Source of the DNA: Ruminococcus sp.
GTDB taxonomy: Bacteria > Bacillota > Clostridia > Oscillospirales > Ruminococcaceae
Direction of reading: 5' to 3'
Assembly (NCBI GenBank): GCA_017961625.1
Contig: JAGCWY010000142.1
Coordinates: 81,272 to 145,271 of the forward strand
DNA length: 64,000 nucleotides
The stretch's first letter is position 1, and each line of letters opens with the position of its first letter. The translations under genes were made by a program, and so were the position numbers. This document shows, piece after piece, positions 51,571 through 60,084 of this stretch. A model generated the notes under the pieces. It searched no databases. It was not told the origin of the DNA and saw only the letters and a list, made by a program, of their open reading frames with translations.

Positions 51571-54500
51571 TTATGTTAAGGACTGCAATAAGAACTTCTC
51601 ACCGTCTTTTACCCTGACACCATAGAAATTATCCGAACCTTCTGCAATGTATGCAAGGTCGCTGCCTTGTATTTTCAGATTATTGACCTTATCAGAAGTA
51701 TTCTCTGTCATAACAACAATATCATCTATTATTTTCCATGTTCCGCCACCTATATAGCTGCTAAAAACACCTGTGTAATATTCGAATGTCCCGTCAGTAT
51801 TGAATGTGATAGTGAATTCGCTTCCGGTACCTTCCTTTTCGTATACAAATTTCTTTCCTGCAACAGCCAAGCTGTCAGTAATAACAGGCTTTTCAAGCGA
51901 CGCCACAAATGCCATGCCGTTCACCTGAGAAATGTATATCTTACCCAGCTCGACCTGCCTAACTCCGCTTGTGCCGTAAACTGTTATCTCAGTCTCAAAG
52001 CCGTCGGGATAGCCAAAATTGTCGGAAGCCCAGAATGTATAGCCGTTTTTGCCGATATCGCATGACTTGCCTTCATTACTGATAGGTCCGCTGCCTGCTT
52101 TTATGTCCCAGTCCACAAAATGACCGTCGGCTGCTTCCAGTGAGATATCGTATTCCGGAGAAGCAAATTCAAGCAGTATACCTATTCCCGACCAGTCACT
52201 CATTGCAGGATTGTAATCGGTCTTTATAGTTACTATATCGCTGAGCTTGGGCTGCGTAAAGCTTATGCCTGAGTTGTCGAAAAGTGAATAAAACTTTTCT
52301 CCATCCTTCGGCTTAATGTCGAAGCCGTCAGAGCCCTCTGCAATGTATATCAGAGTACCGTCCTCATATCTGAAACGGTTTGTGCCAAACTGACCTGTCA
52401 TAACAACAGTATTTTCTGATACTTTCCATGTTCCGGTGTCACGGGGAGCGTCAAAATCGCCTTCAATACATAAATAACTTCCGTTCCTTTGGGTCGATAT
52501 GGCATATACGCCGAAATCAGTTGATTTTTCATACCTGAACAGCTTATTTGCTATCATGGAGCCGGTAATACTCTGAGAATCTTCTTTATCCAGTCCCAGC
52601 AGCTTGAGCTGTATCGCCTGTGCGTCGCCCACAGTCAGTCCGTTGCCGTCCATGTCACCGTTGAGTACGCCAAGCTCGGTAATATATCTGTTATCCTTTC
52701 CGTTCCTGCCGTACCTGTCGGGATTTGCAAGAGCCTGCATGATAAGCACAGCGTCTGCCATATCCACCTGTTCGTCGCAGTTGGCGTCGCCCCTGATAAA
52801 ACCGTTTTCGTCCTGAACTGCAGCCACCTTGTCTATCCTGCCGAACATTGCAGGATAGGTCTCAAGGATATCGCTGTAAGAGATTTTGAGCTTCATGCCG
52901 ACAGCAGGCGTGATATCACTGCCAAGTACCTGTGTTCCCATGGTCAGTCTATCGGCAGACCTCATCAAGCCTGAGCCCTCCGCAGGCTTGAGCAGCATGA
53001 TATCATTATTTATTTCAAGGACCGTTACCATTGCGGTACTTGATGATGTTTCTTCATCATTAACGACTTCAACATCGAAGCTTACGTTATCCGCGTCCAC
53101 GACCTTTACTTTATATGTACCTGCTATATCGCTGCGGAAATTAGTGCTGAGAACAACCGAAGGCGACTTGGGTATATCAGACTGATAGTCAAAAGCAACA
53201 TCAGGGTAGGTATAGATCACCGGCTCACCGGAGCCGACAGTGACCTCAACCTGTATTCCTGTAAGGTCAATGCGTTCGCCTGTCCTGTATACAACCTTGT
53301 CGGGAGCCTTTACTATCCTGTAGGATATTTTCTTCGGAGCCGTTTCGATAAACTCCTCAACATCGTCGGTACGGATATCAATGGTTTTTTCATCGCCGCG
53401 CATAAGGACTATATAATCGGGAGTTCTGCCGGTCACTCCGCCCACAAGGAGCTTGAAGCCGTCCTCCAGCTCGAATTCCCATATATAGAGACCCGAACCG
53501 ATGTCTCTGCCCTTGTAGTCCTCGAAGTCCTTCCAGTCGAGAGCACTGCCCTTCTTGGAAAGCTCCTTCACGATATCAAGGGTCAGAGTCTCAGTGCCTT
53601 TCAGCACTGTGGGGTCGTTTTCAGCATTCATTTCTGCTATAAAGGCTTCCACATCGTCTGTGCGGATATCAATATATTTTTCGCTGCCTGTATAGCGCAG
53701 TCTTGCATAGTCGATCTTATCAAGCGCTACACTTCCCACCATGAGAGTATAGCCTTTTCCAAGGTCATATTCAAGGATAAAAATTCCCGAACCTGCTATA
53801 ACGCCCTTGAACTTAGCAAAATCATTCAACGTAAGAGCATTGCCTTTTTGGGAAAGCGCAATGACATCATCAAGCGTCATTTTTTCGCCTTCTTCAAACA
53901 CACCAAGATCCTTGATCGTTGAATCATCAACGACCTCAACATCAAAACTTACATTATCCGCGCCCACGACTTCTACTTTATAAGTTCCTGCCTTATCGTT
54001 GCGGAAATCAGTACTGAGAACGACCGAAGGCGACTTGGGGATATTAGACTGATAGTCAAAAGCCACATCGGGGTATGTATAAACCACAGGCTCTTTTTTA
54101 TCCTTTGTAACTTCTATTTCTATTCCTTTAAGGTCAATCTGTTCACCGAGCTTGTATTCCACCTTATCGGGGAGCTTGACTATTTTGTATTCAGGCTCTG
54201 CATAAACATCACTGATATCATTTTCCTTTGCAAGCGGAATAACCATATAATCGTTGCAAAGAGCATAAGTATATACATCGCCGACCTCACAATCAAGCGG
54301 ATCAACAGTAAGAGTCGAAGCGAAATTGCTCAAGCCATAATAGTATTCTTTACCACCTGAATCCTTATATCTTATGCTCCAATGTGCTGAACCGTCATAG
54401 GTCTTGCTTGAAACTGTCAGTACTTTTTTCTCCATAAAGTCATCACATTTGCCAACCTTATTAAGCTTTGCTCCATCGTCCAACTGGTAATAGTAAGCCA

Positions 54501-54831
54501 TTGCATATACGGGACTATCAGGTGCAGCCATGACCTTTGTCATTTCTATATTACCGTCGCCAATAAATACATCTCCGTAGGAAATATCGGCAGGTGCATC
54601 TTCCCATACTACCTTTTCAACCGTATAGCTACCATCGGATTTCTGGGCAAAATACCTGAGCTGTGTGGCTCCTTTACAAGTACCTACTGCTACATAGAAC
54701 TCGTCTTCATCAAATTTGACGTTTGATGTGGAGGCAGCAATAGCTGTTCCCGTTATTGTAGGCAGCATCGTTGCTGTACACGATATAGCTGTTAAAAATG
54801 CAGTCAAAAACGAAATAGCTTTCTTTTTCAT
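51571..54831 (-). CDS. secreted dockerin protein with duplicated Ig-like and other modules
   Basis: This encodes 1086 residues. A signal peptide (about 1-33, ending TAIAAS) is followed by an N-terminal domain. Next come two bacterial Ig-like modules (about 225-299 and 514-593) that share TYPDVAFDYQSxIPKSPSVVLST. Between them lie two copies of a roughly 90-residue module ending in TIDIRTDDVE-x-FI. A type I dockerin lies at about 677-750, with two DxN/DxD calcium-loop repeats (GDANCDEQVDMADAV and GDMDGNGLTVGDAQAI). Two related C-terminal modules (about 764-850 and 990-1086) share GTWK and YIAEGSD. The dockerin suggests attachment to a cohesin scaffold; it is internal rather than terminal. No catalytic domain is recognised. 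A GGAG site precedes the ATG. Confidence 0.85.
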   Translation of the reverse strand: MKKKAISFLTAFLTAISCTATMLPTITGTAIAASTSNVKFDEDEFYVAVGTCKGATQLRYFAQKSDGSYTVEKVVWEDAPADISYGDVFIGDGNIEMTKVMAAPDSPVYAMAYYYQLDDGAKLNKVGKCDDFMEKKVLTVSSKTYDGSAHWSIRYKDSGGKEYYYGLSNFASTLTVDPLDCEVGDVYTYALCNDYMVIPLAKENDISDVYAEPEYKIVKLPDKVEYKLGEQIDLKGIEIEVTKDKKEPVVYTYPDVAFDYQSNIPKSPSVVLSTDFRNDKAGTYKVEVVGADNVSFDVEVVDDSTIKDLGVFEEGEKMTLDDVIALSQKGNALTLNDFAKFKGVIAGSGIFILEYDLGKGYTLMVGSVALDKIDYARLRYTGSEKYIDIRTDDVEAFIAEMNAENDPTVLKGTETLTLDIVKELSKKGSALDWKDFEDYKGRDIGSGLYIWEFELEDGFKLLVGGVTGRTPDYIVLMRGDEKTIDIRTDDVEEFIETAPKKISYRIVKAPDKVVYRTGERIDLTGIQVEVTVGSGEPVIYTYPDVAFDYQSDIPKSPSVVLSTNFRSDIAGTYKVKVVDADNVSFDVEVVNDEETSSSTAMVTVLEINNDIMLLKPAEGSGLMRSADRLTMGTQVLGSDITPAVGMKLKISYSDILETYPAMFGRIDKVAAVQDENGFIRGDANCDEQVDMADAVLIMQALANPDRYGRNGKDNRYITELGVLNGDMDGNGLTVGDAQAIQLKLLGLDKEDSQSITGSMIANKLFRYEKSTDFGVYAISTQRNGSYLCIEGDFDAPRDTGTWKVSENTVVMTGQFGTNRFRYEDGTLIYIAEGSDGFDIKPKDGEKFYSLFDNSGISFTQPKLSDIVTIKTDYNPAMSDWSGIGILLEFASPEYDISLEAADGHFVDWDIKAGSGPISNEGKSCDIGKNGYTFWASDNFGYPDGFETEITVYGTSGVRQVELGKIYISQVNGMAFVASLEKPVITDSLAVAGKKFVYEKEGTGSEFTITFNTDGTFEYYTGVFSSYIGGGTWKIIDDIVVMTENTSDKVNNLKIQGSDLAYIAEGSDNFYGVRVKDGEKFLLQSLT

Positions 54832-55131
54832 AATATCAACTCCTCATAAATAACTTAGTGGGCATTGTTGAATCCTTTACTACTTAGACGAAAAAAGTAC
54901 TGCTTTGTCGCACCCAGATTTTAAAATTTTATCACGGACACTTTGTCATTTTAATAATATCACATAATTCCCGTGAAATCAACCATAAGTTTGCTATAAT
55001 CCTTATATATATTTATATATAAATTACATATATCTCAAAGCCTCGCAGCACCGCGGAAAAACAGCGTTCCGGTCTGCACTAATTACACTAAAAAGCGGTA
55101 AAGCTCCCATAAAGTTTGTGAAATTTTTATC
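54832..55131. other. intergenic region between divergent genes
   Basis: No gene is visible. It contains the upstream region of the dockerin gene (minus strand), where GACA-AAG-TGTC forms a short dyad near 54939-54949, and an AT-rich run TATATATATTTATATATA near 55004-55021. A minus-strand promoter is plausible but I cannot fix it. Confidence 0.4.
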
Positions 55132-55160
55132 TTGAATTATGCGCGAAAAATGTGTATCAT
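55132..55160 (+). promoter_or_regulatory. promoter of the 55208 lipoprotein
   Basis: TTGAAT (55132-55137) and TATCAT (55155-55160) with a 17-base spacer. Confidence 0.55.
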
Positions 55161-55207
55161 AATATGTACAGGCATATAAATAGAAACTGTAACAAGAAAG
55201 GATAAAT

Positions 55208-55921
55208 ATGAACAAAAGGAAGATAATATATCTCGCAGCAGCAGCCGTGCTGTGCATTTCAGCGGCTTCCTGCGGCGATAAGACGTCTTCGTCCGGCTCT
55301 TCCCCGGCTGTAACAGCAGTCACAACAAGCGTTACCACAGCTGCGGTCACGGAGACCACTGCGGCAGCCTCAACGACTACTACAGCCGCTGCGACTGAGG
55401 TCACAACTGCGGAGGAGGTCTCCGACGAGCACCTTGCCGATGCTGTAAGGCTGTTTGAAGCCATAAGCACAGCGGATATGATGCAGGCAGGCACAGGAGT
55501 TGAGATCGACGAGGAGGTCGTAAAGCAGATAAATATAAAGATAAACGGTAACGATTTCCCATCAAACTATTATCTTGTTACTGACAGCCGTTTTAAAGGT
55601 CTCGAACAAGTAAAGCAGTTCGTCGCCGACCATTTCTGCGGCGAGCTCCTTGAAAAGTACAAGGGTCTATACGAGGGCGACAATGCCTCCTTCAAGGAGG
55701 TAAGCGGAAGCCTTTACCTTATAAGCTCCGGCAGGAACGGCGGCTTTGAGTATACCGGTCAGCCAGAAATGACTGAATCCGCCGAGGATCACTTCACAGC
55801 GAAGGTCCCTGTTAATAATATGGGAATAGTTGAGAGCATGGTGGTAAAGTCCGTCAGCGAGGACGGAAAGTGGAAGGCGAGCACCTTCACCATAGGCAAG
55901 CACAAAGCCAATGAAAGATAA
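55208..55921 (+). CDS. lipoprotein with Thr/Ala-rich linker, 237 aa
   Basis: A lipoprotein signal (MNKRKIIYLAAAAVLCISAASC, Cys22 lipidated) is followed by a 50-residue Thr/Ala/Val/Ser-rich linker (30-75) of the kind that is glycosylated or simply extended in Gram-positive walls. A folded domain of about 155 residues follows, with no recognised motif (RLFEAISTADMMQ..., VPVNNMGIVESMVV). AAAGGA precedes the ATG. It has its own terminator and promoter, so it is monocistronic. Confidence 0.8.
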   Translation: MNKRKIIYLAAAAVLCISAASCGDKTSSSGSSPAVTAVTTSVTTAAVTETTAAASTTTTAAATEVTTAEEVSDEHLADAVRLFEAISTADMMQAGTGVEIDEEVVKQINIKINGNDFPSNYYLVTDSRFKGLEQVKQFVADHFCGELLEKYKGLYEGDNASFKEVSGSLYLISSGRNGGFEYTGQPEMTESAEDHFTAKVPVNNMGIVESMVVKSVSEDGKWKASTFTIGKHKANER

Positions 55922-55950
55922 AAAGGACGGTTCTGTACCGTCCTTTTTTG
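55921..55950. terminator. bidirectional terminator
   Basis: AAAAGGACGGT pairs perfectly with ACCGTCCTTTT around five bases, starting at the lipoprotein stop. It has A- and T-runs on both sides and could also terminate folC from the other strand. Confidence 0.9.
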
Positions 55951-56060
55951 CGTATATACAAAATTGAAAATCATTTTTAATATTTAATGGTTTTGTTGAT
56001 TTTCAGTTCATTTATAGAGAGATTTCAGTACTCAGGATTATCCTCTCCACGTGACCTCTG

Positions 56061-57341
56061 TCATAAATTCATGAAAGCTTCAAGCTCCTCCGAGAACTGC
56101 TTATACATATAAAGAGTACCAAGCGCAATAAGAGGAAGTCTATTTTCTGCCGCATAGGAGAACGCAGCCCTTACTCCATCGGAATAGACTTTGTATGGCA
56201 AAGCCCTGATGCTCTTTTCCCAAAACGTCTCCGCAAGCGTAGAGCTGTCAAGAGAACGGGGATTATCTGGCGTTACGGTAAACACCGTGTCTATCAGTCC
56301 TTCAAGCATATCAGCATAGAGCCCGTACTCCTTATCAGCCATGACACCAATAAGTAGTATCACTCGTTTATCGAAATACCGGCGTATACTGTCTGCCGCG
56401 CAGCGTATGCCATCAGGATTGTGTGCTCCATCGTATATGATAAGCGGCTCCCTGCAAAGCACCTCAAAGCGCCCATGCCATTTCACGTTTTCAAGTCCAT
56501 CACGGACAGCGCTTGCAGGTATATCCACGCCCTCGCGCCTCAGTATCTCCACACAGCTCAGCACATTCACTGCATTTTCGCACTGATATGTGCCAAGAAG
56601 AGGTATATGGAGTTTTTCGCCCTTATATACAATATCCGTACCATTTATTGTACAGCTCTCGTCAGACCAAGAGAACTGCGAATAATCTGGCAGAAACAGC
56701 TCCGCTCCCATTTTCTCCGCAGTATCCATGACTATCTCGTAAGCTTCCTCGCTATCGCCGCCGAAATACACGGGTCTGCCGCGCTTTATGATACCGCTTT
56801 TGTGGGAGGCTATCTCCACAATTGTATCTCCGAGGAAAGCGGCATGATCCTTCTGAACATTGGTTATCACCGATAATACAGGAGCTTTTATAACGTTTGT
56901 GGAATCGAGATCCCCTCCCATTCCGCACTCTACCAGCGCTATATCACATTTTTTTCGCATAAATAGCTCAAAAGCAGCGGCAGTGAGCACTTCGAACTCC
57001 GTAGGCTTTTCCGCCATACTCTCGCATATCGGTGCCATCTCGCCAATAAGCTCCGAGAATTCCTCCTTTGATATCTCCTCTCCACCTATACGAAAACTGT
57101 CCGTAACTCCGGTTATGGCAGGGGAAGAAAATCCTCCGACCCTATAACCAGCACTTTTCAGCACAGAGGTTAGCATAGCTCCGAATGAGCCTTTCCCGTT
57201 GGTGCCTGCGATATGTACTGTCTTCACCTTATCCTGCGGATTACCCATGAGTTTAAGGAGCTCGGTAATACGGGAAAGTCCAAGCACGCTGCCTCTTTCG
57301 GCAGCCTTTTTCAGATAATCCAGCGCTTCCGTGAAGTTCAT
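56061..57341 (-). CDS. folC: bifunctional folylpolyglutamate synthase/dihydrofolate synthase
   Basis: FolC adds glutamate to dihydropteroate or folates, trapping them in the cell. The 426-residue product has the P-loop HIAGTNGKGSFGAML, the Mur-ligase-type YTSPH-equivalent GGFSSPA, ITNVQKDHAAFLGDT and the C-terminal YDGAHNPDG. It overlaps folT by four bases (ATGA), so folate uptake and polyglutamylation are co-translated. The whole unit lies behind a THF riboswitch. Confidence 0.94.
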   Translation of the reverse strand: MNFTEALDYLKKAAERGSVLGLSRITELLKLMGNPQDKVKTVHIAGTNGKGSFGAMLTSVLKSAGYRVGGFSSPAITGVTDSFRIGGEEISKEEFSELIGEMAPICESMAEKPTEFEVLTAAAFELFMRKKCDIALVECGMGGDLDSTNVIKAPVLSVITNVQKDHAAFLGDTIVEIASHKSGIIKRGRPVYFGGDSEEAYEIVMDTAEKMGAELFLPDYSQFSWSDESCTINGTDIVYKGEKLHIPLLGTYQCENAVNVLSCVEILRREGVDIPASAVRDGLENVKWHGRFEVLCREPLIIYDGAHNPDGIRCAADSIRRYFDKRVILLIGVMADKEYGLYADMLEGLIDTVFTVTPDNPRSLDSSTLAETFWEKSIRALPYKVYSDGVRAAFSYAAENRLPLIALGTLYMYKQFSEELEAFMNL

Positions 57342-57910
57342 TTTCTTCTTACCTTTTCAAGCTCTGCGGAAAATGCCTTGTTTTTGAGCATAAGATAAAT
57401 AATGGCAGTTTCCAGAGCAGCTGTTATAAGATATATCGGCACTCGCAGTATAAGAGTCTGGAACGGAGTATGATAGTAAGCGTAAAGTCCGAAAGATGTG
57501 ATAAGCATTGAGCCTACAATGTGAGCTGCAACGGTAGAAATAGCTATTCTCGGCAGAAGATGGTTCTTAATAGGTCGAAGAGCGTAATGAAACACCAGAC
57601 CCGAAAAAAGTCCGATACAGGTTGAGCCTATGGTGATTATAGGGTTTATAGAATAGCCCTTGAGTATACACCCCAGCACGTCGGCAACAAGTCCGACCAC
57701 CGCGCCTATTACAGGACCGAAGAAGATACCTGCCATCTGTATGGGCAATCCGCCGAAGCCGATACGGATACTGTTTCCGATATTTACAGCGCCGAATTTG
57801 CCGAGCACAATGCTCATTGCCACAAGGAGCGCCGCAACGATAAGCACCTTTGTGCTGCCGAAAAGTCTGATATCTTGCTTTACCGCAGCTTCTCTGTTGT
57901 TTGTAGTCAT
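57338..57910 (-). CDS. folT: folate ECF transporter S component FolT
   Basis: This 190-residue substrate-binding subunit captures folate for an energy-coupling-factor transporter. I take ATG 57910 (MTTNNREA), eight bases after GGAGG; the upstream frame continues into the riboswitch. Six membrane helices are visible, with AMSIVLGKFGAVNIG and RIGFGGLPIQMAGIFFGP resembling FolT. The shared T module is not in the window. Confidence 0.88.
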   Translation of the reverse strand: MTTNNREAAVKQDIRLFGSTKVLIVAALLVAMSIVLGKFGAVNIGNSIRIGFGGLPIQMAGIFFGPVIGAVVGLVADVLGCILKGYSINPIITIGSTCIGLFSGLVFHYALRPIKNHLLPRIAISTVAAHIVGSMLITSFGLYAYYHTPFQTLILRVPIYLITAALETAIIYLMLKNKAFSAELEKVRRK

Positions 57911-57979
57911 AAAAAAATCCTCCTTTTCCTCACTCATACGACAAGAAAAGAAGGCATAGTCTCTTTTTAATTGTCCTAT

Positions 57980-58092
57980 GAAGCGGGATGCAAAATACGA
58001 ACCGTAAGCCGAAGCTTTTCGTTTGACCGACAACTCCCCGTCCGGTCAACACTGGAATACCCATAGGTATAACGAACGCATTTTTACTCTTC
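57980..58092 (-). promoter_or_regulatory. tetrahydrofolate (THF) riboswitch
   Basis: In the folT leader the RNA starts GAAG-AGTA (58092-58085) and ends TTGCATCCCGCTTC (57992-57980), matching the conserved ends of the Eubacterium siraeum THF riboswitch (gAGUA and UGCAUCC). Stem P2 pairs AAAATGCG with CGTATTTT. A P3 stem TTGACCG/CGGTCAA carries a GGGG loop able to pair with the distal CCC. A small AAGC-TTCG-GCTT hairpin lies in the P4 position. A covariance-model search would settle it. Confidence 0.75.
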
Positions 58093-58125
58093 AAACATTT
58101 TGATGCAGTACCTTACTGCACCTTT

Positions 58126-58154
58126 ATTATACATTGTAAAAAGCCCTTTGTCAA
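58126..58154 (-). promoter_or_regulatory. consensus promoter of folT-folC
   Basis: On the minus strand, perfect TTGACA (58154-58149) and perfect TATAAT (58131-58126) with a 17-base spacer, about 33 nt before the riboswitch. Confidence 0.88.
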
Positions 58155-58262
58155 TAGGAATAACCACGAAAAACCGCTTTGTTATACTCTTTGTCAATTT
58201 GCTCTAAATGCATATAAACAGGTGGTAAAAATAGGTCAAAAAGCCGAAAATGTATAAACCCC

Positions 58263-58291
58263 TTGACAAAACATCACAATAGTGATAAATT
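58263..58291 (+). promoter_or_regulatory. promoter of the hrcA heat-shock operon
   Basis: TTGACA (58263-58268) with TAAATT (58286-58291, preceded by TGA) at a 17-base spacing. A TATAAT at 58291-58296 gives a 22-base spacing and is a less likely -10. CIRCE lies just downstream, where HrcA would block transcription. Confidence 0.65.
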
Positions 58292-58295
58292 ATAA

Positions 58296-58322
58296 TTAGC
58301 ACTCAGAGAGATAGAGTGCTAA
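58296..58322 (+). promoter_or_regulatory. CIRCE operator
   Basis: The sequence is TTAGCACTC-N9-GAGTGCTAA, a perfect match to the HrcA operator consensus. It lies between the promoter and the hrcA start, so the operon should be HrcA-autorepressed and heat-inducible. Confidence 0.97.
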
Positions 58323-58337
58323 CGAGATTGAAAGGTC

Positions 58338-59390
58338 GTGAGTGCATTGGACGACAGAAAGCTGAAAATACTTGCTGCCGTGGTTGACGAATACGTCCGG
58401 ACAGGTGAGCCTGTTGGGTCAAAATCAATCTCACAGCTTGAAAATATAAACGTTTCTTCTGCTACTATCCGAAACGATATGGCAGTGCTAGAGCAACTAG
58501 GCTACCTCGAACAGCCTCACACTTCAGCAGGAAGGGTCCCCACTTTCAAGGGCTATCGCCTTTACATCGATGAGCTCATGACTCCCCACGATTTGCCAGA
58601 GGAGGAAAAGCTGAGACTCGATGAAATGCTGGGCGGCAAGGACACTCCGGAGGAGCTCCTTGTGCAGAACGCCGCTACCGCTCTCACTGAAATAACTCAG
58701 TGCGCTGCAGTAGTTACCAACGCAGTACCGCGTTTCTCGGTAATATCAAAGGTAGAGGTCATTCCCACAGGAAAGCGGCTTTATGTTATCCTGCTGATAA
58801 CCTCAAACGGAAGCATAAAAAACAAGGCTTGCAGACTGGAATTCGACCTGAGCCACGAACAGCTCGATTTCTTTACACATTATATAGAAGAAAACCTCAG
58901 CGGTGTATCAGTCGATGACCTCTCGGAGGAAATGTTCGACAAAATGGTTGCCGCGGTAAGTGCCTATATGGTATCGCTCTCCCCCCTTGTAAAGGGTATA
59001 TGCGAGCTTTCTGAGGATCTTCGCCAGCAGGAGATGACAGTCAGTGGAAGTGAAAAGCTTCTCTCCTGTGATGAGCTGGACAAAATGGAGGTCGTAAAAT
59101 TCATTGAGCACAAGGACGGACTTTCCGAGATGCTTGAAAACGCTTTCAGCGGCATTCAGGTTAAGTTCGGCTCGGAGAACGACAGCTTCGCAATAGGCAA
59201 TTCAAGCCTTATAGTATCAAAATACCGCAAGGGCGGCAAGGACGCCGGTTCGCTGGGAATAATAGGTCCCATGCGTGTGGACTACAAAAAGATAATTCCT
59301 TACGTCGAGTACTTGACGCAGAAGATATCTGCTCTCATGGACAGCGACGATGACATAACAAACGCTCCGTCAGATATACAGGAGCCGTAG
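58338..59390 (+). CDS. hrcA: heat-inducible transcription repressor HrcA
   Basis: HrcA binds CIRCE and is folded with GroEL help. The 350-residue product starts with the DDRKLKILAAVVDEYVRTGEPVGSKSI winged-HTH region and contains SSATIRNDMAVLE and the HTSAGRVPT motif. The start is GTG 58338; an in-frame TTG at 58347 (giving MDDRKLK) is better spaced from AAAGG and is an alternative. It ends with TAG, 16 bases before grpE. Confidence 0.93.
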   Translation: MSALDDRKLKILAAVVDEYVRTGEPVGSKSISQLENINVSSATIRNDMAVLEQLGYLEQPHTSAGRVPTFKGYRLYIDELMTPHDLPEEEKLRLDEMLGGKDTPEELLVQNAATALTEITQCAAVVTNAVPRFSVISKVEVIPTGKRLYVILLITSNGSIKNKACRLEFDLSHEQLDFFTHYIEENLSGVSVDDLSEEMFDKMVAAVSAYMVSLSPLVKGICELSEDLRQQEMTVSGSEKLLSCDELDKMEVVKFIEHKDGLSEMLENAFSGIQVKFGSENDSFAIGNSSLIVSKYRKGGKDAGSLGIIGPMRVDYKKIIPYVEYLTQKISALMDSDDDITNAPSDIQEP

Positions 59391-59406
59391 AAAGGAGCAA
59401 TGACCG

Positions 59407-59970
59407 ATGGAGAAAAACGAGAATATCTCAGAGCCTCTCGATGAGCTCGACGAGGATATCACCGAGGATGCAGAGGAAGGTACCGACGACCTCGATGAAG
59501 CGGACGCTGCTAGCGAATACAACGATTCAGCTGCCCAGTTCGCTGACCTCGAAGACGCCCTCGCAGAGGAAAAGGATAAATACCTGAGGTTGTTCGCAGA
59601 GTACGACAACTACCGCAAAAGGACTGCAAAGGAGAAAACGGAGACATATCAGAACGCTTCCGTTCAGTGCGTGGAGAAGCTCCTCCCCGTGCTCGACAGC
59701 TTCGAGAGATCACTTGAAGCGGAATGTTCCGACGAGAACTTCAAAAACGGCATGAACATGATCTACAATCAGTTCAAAAGCTTCCTGACGCAGATGAACG
59801 TCAGCGAGATAGAAGCTCTCGGCACTGAATTCGACCCGAACCTGCACAATGCGATACAGCAGCAGGACGGAACGGACTACGCAAGCAATTACGTGTGCGC
59901 AGTGTTCCAGAAAGGCTATATGCTTGGGGATAAACTGATAAGACCTGCTATGGTAGCAGTGGCTGTTTAG
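59407..59970 (+). CDS. grpE: nucleotide exchange factor GrpE
   Basis: GrpE releases ADP from DnaK. This 187-residue protein has an acidic N-terminus, a long coiled coil (about 45-90), and the C-terminal beta domain including NLHNAIQQQDGTDYASNYVCAVFQKGYMLGDKLIRPAMVAVA, typical of the family. AAAGGAG lies 9-10 bases before the ATG. Confidence 0.93.
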   Translation: MEKNENISEPLDELDEDITEDAEEGTDDLDEADAASEYNDSAAQFADLEDALAEEKDKYLRLFAEYDNYRKRTAKEKTETYQNASVQCVEKLLPVLDSFERSLEAECSDENFKNGMNMIYNQFKSFLTQMNVSEIEALGTEFDPNLHNAIQQQDGTDYASNYVCAVFQKGYMLGDKLIRPAMVAVAV

Positions 59971-60084
59971 CCGTTAGCCATTAACTTTGGCAGGACTTCA
60001 TATCAATCAAAACAATTAAATCCGTCCGCAATGCGGACTCCATTGGCTAAAAGCTGATGGCTTATAGATCAGGAGGAATATATT
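59971..60084 (+). repeat. grpE-dnaK spacer with inverted repeats
   Basis: This 114-base spacer begins with TTAGCCGTTAGCCATTAA and ends with TTGGCTAAAAGCTGATGGCTTA, which can pair imperfectly. A central perfect hairpin GTCCGC-AAT-GCGGAC lies at 60024-60038. It has the same character as the spacers at 5926-6078 and 16158-16284. It may stabilise or process the mRNA between grpE and dnaK. Confidence 0.55.
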
